Source: JBFEUI01 sp041547565
GTDB lineage: Bacteria; Pseudomonadota; Gammaproteobacteria; Thiohalomonadales; Thiohalomonadaceae
NCBI GenBank assembly: GCA_041547565.1
Contig: JBFEUI010000058.1
Span: forward strand, 1-16,529
Direction of reading: 5' to 3'
DNA: 16,529 nucleotides
Of the stretch, positions 14,050 to 16,529 are shown in pieces. How positions within the stretch are numbered: the first letter of the stretch is position 1; every line of letters starts with the position of its first letter. A model generated the notes under the pieces. That model was not told the DNA's origin, did no database searches, and was given only the letters and a program-made list of their open reading frames with translations. The translations under genes were made by a program, and so were the position numbers.

Positions 14050-14305
14050 AGCACGAAGCGCTCTCTAGCTCGTCTGTCCCAGGCTGCACATAGTCGTACG
14101 CAGTTGTTATCCTGCATCTGCTCCCTGCTTAATGCGTGGGGGGTAAATGGCGTCTGCCTGCTTGTTTCTGCGTGCGAATATTATTGCCTATTAATATGCA
14201 TTAGGCTAACTTTCTCTTTGTATCCCAGCCATCGTTTTCTAATGGAAAAAATGCGTATTGCAGTGCACAAATACGATACAACGACAATTTATAGCAGGGG
14301 GTAGT
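14050..14305 (+). other. 256-bp spacer between hslO and the chemoreceptor gene, with a small dyad
   Basis: I see no credible gene here; the 66-codon frame at 14104-14304 lacks any recognisable pattern. There is a dyad with 5-bp arms GCCTA...TAGGC at 14186-14206. A poor sigma-70-like pair overlaps it (TTGCCT at 14185-14190, TAACTT 17 nt later, only 3 of 6 matches in the -10). No FliA-type (sigma-28) motility promoter and no clear terminator for hslO are evident. Confidence 0.3.
14296..14301 (+). promoter_or_regulatory. Shine-Dalgarno that favours the ATG start of the chemoreceptor
   Basis: AGGGGG lies 4 nt before ATG 14306. The reading frame is open further back to a TTG at 14258, which has no comparable site, so the ATG is preferred. 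Confidence 0.55.
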
Positions 14306-16264
14306 ATGCGAAGTGCTGTTGCTCATTTTCTGCGGGTGATGTTTGCCAGGATTGGACTTAAATCACTTAACTCACAGTTTGCTCTGTCCTATGCACTTAT
14401 ATTTCTGTGTGCACTGGGATCGGTGATCACCATATATTTCGCTGTTGGTACCGAGGCCACGGCCATCAACGTGGCGGGGCGACAGCGTATGTTGAGCCAG
14501 CGTCTGGCAAAAGAGGCCCTGCTGAGCGCACAGCAGATCGAGAACCGGAATACGGTGCAACAGACCATCGCGCTGTTTGAGTCGTCACATCAGGCACTGA
14601 TGCACGGTGACAAGGAGCAGGGCATCAAGGCCATCAGTAACCACGATATCATCACACAGATGAACAGGGTTGAGCGGCTGTGGGAGGGTTACAAGAAAGC
14701 GATTCTGGGCTATCTGGATAATCCGACACCTGAAGGACTGAAAGCGATATACAGCCAGTCTCCCGTGGTGCTCAGCGAGATGAACAAAGCGGTGGGGATG
14801 ATGGCCGGCGATGCCAATGCGGCAGTGAAGCAGCTTCGAACCATTGCCATCACCATGACCGCGCTCATCCTGATACTGGTACTGCTCGGGCGCTGGTTCG
14901 GTATGACCGTGCTGATGGATGAGATCAATGAACTGCGGCGTCACCTGCAGCGTGTTGGTGAGGGTGATTTCTCGGTAAATATGCGCGTTATCGACAAGGA
15001 CAACGAGGTCGGTCTGATGTATCAGGCGTATAACAATATGCTCAAGCATGTCGGCGACATGATTGCGGGCGTATCGCGTGCCGCGTCCAATGTGGGCCAG
15101 GACCTGGCGACTGTCAATTCAGCCGTCGACGATACCCATCGCGGCGTGACCCAGCAACACCTGGAACTTGACCAGGTGGCAACGGCGATGAATGAGATGG
15201 TCGCTACCGTACAGGAGGTGGCACAGAATACCACCAGCACGGCCGAGGCCGCGGAACAGGCCGACAATGAGGCCCAGAGCGGACGCCAAGTTGTCAGCCG
15301 GACCATGGACAGTATCGACAGCATGGCACGGCAGGTTGGCGAGGCTGCGGTTGTCATGGGGCAACTCGATGCCGATGCCCAGGAGGTGGGGCAGGTGCTG
15401 GAGGTGATTAAGGGGATTGCCGAACAGACCAATCTGCTGGCACTGAATGCGGCCATTGAGGCGGCCCGTGCCGGCGAGCAGGGAAGAGGCTTTGCCGTGG
15501 TGGCCGATGAGGTGCGCACCCTGGCCCAGCGTACCCAGCAATCAACCGAAGAGATTCGCCAGATTATCGAGCGGTTGCAGGGGCAGGCGCGCTCTGCCGT
15601 CTCTGTGATTGAACAGAGCAAGGCCCAGGCTGAAACGAGTGTTACCCAGACCTCGGAGGCGGGCTCTGCCCTGGAGCGTATTGTCGCTGCGGTCGCCACA
15701 ATCCGCGACATGAGTAACCAGATAGCCACTGCGGCGGAGGAGCAGACTCATGTGGCTGAAGAGATGGACCGCAATGTCACCAGTATTGCCTCGGTCGCCG
15801 ACAATACCAATCATGCGGTGAAGTCGGCCGTGGATGCGGTCACCGATATCAGTGGCGAGGTGCAGGAACTGGGCACACTGATGGCCAAATTTAAAACAGC
15901 CGGTATCAACGAGCTGTACCTGGCCAAGTCCGCTCACCTGGTCTGGCGCGGGCGTGTGCGTGCCTACCTGGATGGAAAGGGGGCGCTTACCAGGGAACAA
16001 GCCGTCTCCCACCATGACTGTGCCTTTGGCAAGTGGTACTACTCAAAGGGGCTGGAACACTATGGTGAGTTGCCCGAGATGAAACAGATTGAGGCCCCTC
16101 ATGCCGAGCTTCACGCCACCATCAAGAAAATCATTGAATTAAATGAGGCTGGAAAGCGCAGCGAGGCGGAGCACGAATACGAAAAGATTGAAGCGATTTC
16201 CAATACGATACTGCAAATTCTGGATCAGATTATTGCGCGGATATCTTCATCCTCAGGGGCGTAG
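14306..16264 (+). CDS. Methyl-accepting chemotaxis protein with PilJ/NarX-like sensor and C-terminal CZB zinc-binding domain
   Basis: This transmembrane chemoreceptor signals to CheA/CheW. The 652 residues read: TM1 (about 26-46); a short sensor with the motif NVAGRQRMLSQRLAKEAL (55-72), typical of PilJ-N/NarX-type domains; TM2 (about 178-200); HAMP (about 198-250); a coiled-coil signalling domain (about 250-530) with the conserved hairpin tip IAEQTNLLALNAAIEAARAG (371-390) followed by GRGFAVVADEVR; and a CZB domain (about 540-640). The four expected CZB zinc ligands are His544 (AHLVWR), Cys572 (HHDCAFGKWYY), His599 and His603 (PHAELH), with spacings near those in E. coli DgcZ. There is no C-terminal CheR-docking pentapeptide. 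The ligand is unknown; NarX-like domains suggest nitrate and CZB suggests zinc or oxidant, both by family only. Confidence 0.93.
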   Translation: MRSAVAHFLRVMFARIGLKSLNSQFALSYALIFLCALGSVITIYFAVGTEATAINVAGRQRMLSQRLAKEALLSAQQIENRNTVQQTIALFESSHQALMHGDKEQGIKAISNHDIITQMNRVERLWEGYKKAILGYLDNPTPEGLKAIYSQSPVVLSEMNKAVGMMAGDANAAVKQLRTIAITMTALILILVLLGRWFGMTVLMDEINELRRHLQRVGEGDFSVNMRVIDKDNEVGLMYQAYNNMLKHVGDMIAGVSRAASNVGQDLATVNSAVDDTHRGVTQQHLELDQVATAMNEMVATVQEVAQNTTSTAEAAEQADNEAQSGRQVVSRTMDSIDSMARQVGEAAVVMGQLDADAQEVGQVLEVIKGIAEQTNLLALNAAIEAARAGEQGRGFAVVADEVRTLAQRTQQSTEEIRQIIERLQGQARSAVSVIEQSKAQAETSVTQTSEAGSALERIVAAVATIRDMSNQIATAAEEQTHVAEEMDRNVTSIASVADNTNHAVKSAVDAVTDISGEVQELGTLMAKFKTAGINELYLAKSAHLVWRGRVRAYLDGKGALTREQAVSHHDCAFGKWYYSKGLEHYGELPEMKQIEAPHAELHATIKKIIELNEAGKRSEAEHEYEKIEAISNTILQILDQIIARISSSSGA

Positions 16265-16270
16265 TGCTGC

Positions 16271-16306
16271 AAAAAACAGCCCGTTAACCGGGCCGGGTGG
16301 GCTGTT
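16271..16306 (-). terminator. Hairpin with U-tract on the minus strand, just after the chemoreceptor gene
   Basis: Arms AACAGCCC (16275-16282) and GGGCTGTT (16299-16306) form a perfect 8-bp stem. Read on the minus strand the stem is followed by a run of T (TTTTTT at 16276-16271), the form of a strong intrinsic terminator. On the plus strand the sequence after the stem is only GTGACAG, so it would end the chemoreceptor transcript poorly, although it begins 10 bp past its stop. No minus-strand gene is visible to its right. Confidence 0.65.
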
Positions 16307-16451
16307 GTGACAGAGCGATTTGTTCACTTGCCGGTTCGCATCGCAATCAAGATTTAAACGTCTTTAATATTGTCCCATTGTTGCTTTGCGTCCTCAAATT
16401 TCCTGTCTACTATTAATTGTATGCTGTCGCATTCGTGGAAGGAGTAAAATA

Positions 16452-16529
16452 ATGAGCAAAGAACTAATCAAAGAGGCAAAAAAGGTCGTTTCAGGTAAAT
16501 CAAGCCGTCTGGAGGATCAGGAGCTTGAG
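16452..16529 (+). CDS. N-terminal fragment of an unrecognised protein (continues beyond the window)
   Basis: ATG 16452 is preceded by AAGGAG with 7-nt spacing, a strong ribosome binding site, and 26 codons run open to the edge. The visible peptide starts MSKELIKEAKKVVSGK and is lysine/glutamate rich and soluble, with no signal peptide or membrane segment. I do not recognise it. A -10-like TACTAT lies at 16408-16413 without a convincing -35. The 187-bp gap after the chemoreceptor gene and the intervening hairpin suggest its own transcript. Confidence 0.6.
   Translation, partial: MSKELIKEAKKVVSGKSSRLEDQELE

Noticed and set aside
14104..14304. 66-codon plus-strand frame in the hslO-receptor spacer
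   Set aside because: Cysteine/leucine-rich translation with no ribosome binding site or recognisable pattern; it ends just before the receptor start.
14258..14305. N-terminal extension of the chemoreceptor to a TTG at 14258
   Set aside because: The TTG has no Shine-Dalgarno, whereas ATG 14306 has AGGGGG upstream and gives a normal N-terminus before TM1.
16384..16390. Another CTTTGCG unit in the last spacer, possibly a third copy of the repeat
   Set aside because: A single isolated heptamer without an inverted partner or neighbouring units is expected by chance.

Overview
This window looks like a chromosomal housekeeping segment from a gammaproteobacterium. The evidence is GC-rich coding, an E. 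coli-like mrdA-rodA-rlpA-dacA gene order, Hsp33, and a gatCAB set divergent from mreB. The combination suggests an environmental gammaproteobacterium, possibly of the sulfur-oxidiser type, but the exact lineage is inference. Nothing looks like a prophage, insertion sequence or CRISPR array.

Left two thirds (1-9429, minus strand): one long cell-wall elongation cluster, read right to left as mreB, mreC, mreD, mrdA (PBP2), rodA, mltB, rlpA, then a 258-bp spacer, dacA and a class IV (D-amino acid type) aminotransferase cut by the window edge. Most joints are very tight: 4-bp overlaps at mreC/mreD, mrdA/rodA and dacA/aminotransferase, a 1-bp overlap at mreD/mrdA, and gaps of 8 and 2 bp around mltB. 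The products are the MreB filament scaffold, MreC/D, the RodA polymerase with its PBP2 transpeptidase, two lytic transglycosylases (MltB, RlpA), the PBP5-type carboxypeptidase that trims D-Ala, and an enzyme that could interconvert D-Ala and D-Glu. It is close to a complete kit for building and remodelling the side wall. The main oddity is mreC: its conserved membrane N-terminus can only be translated from an ATT codon placed 7 nt after a perfect Shine-Dalgarno sequence.

Middle (9430-14049, plus strand): a 169-bp divergent region, then gatC, gatA and gatB (tRNA-dependent amidotransferase) and hslO (Hsp33). Each of the three spacers between these genes holds an imperfect inverted repeat made of short degenerate units (GATACAAG-type in the first, CGCAAAG/CGCAGAG-type in the other two). 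Each repeat ends close to the next gene's ribosome binding site.

Right end (14050-16529, plus strand): a chemoreceptor with a PilJ/NarX-like sensor region, HAMP, signalling domain and a C-terminal zinc-binding CZB domain. It is followed by a hairpin whose U-tract lies on the minus strand, and by the first 26 codons of an unrecognised gene. The two genes hslO and the CZB receptor both carry Zn/Cys sites of families known to respond to oxidants.
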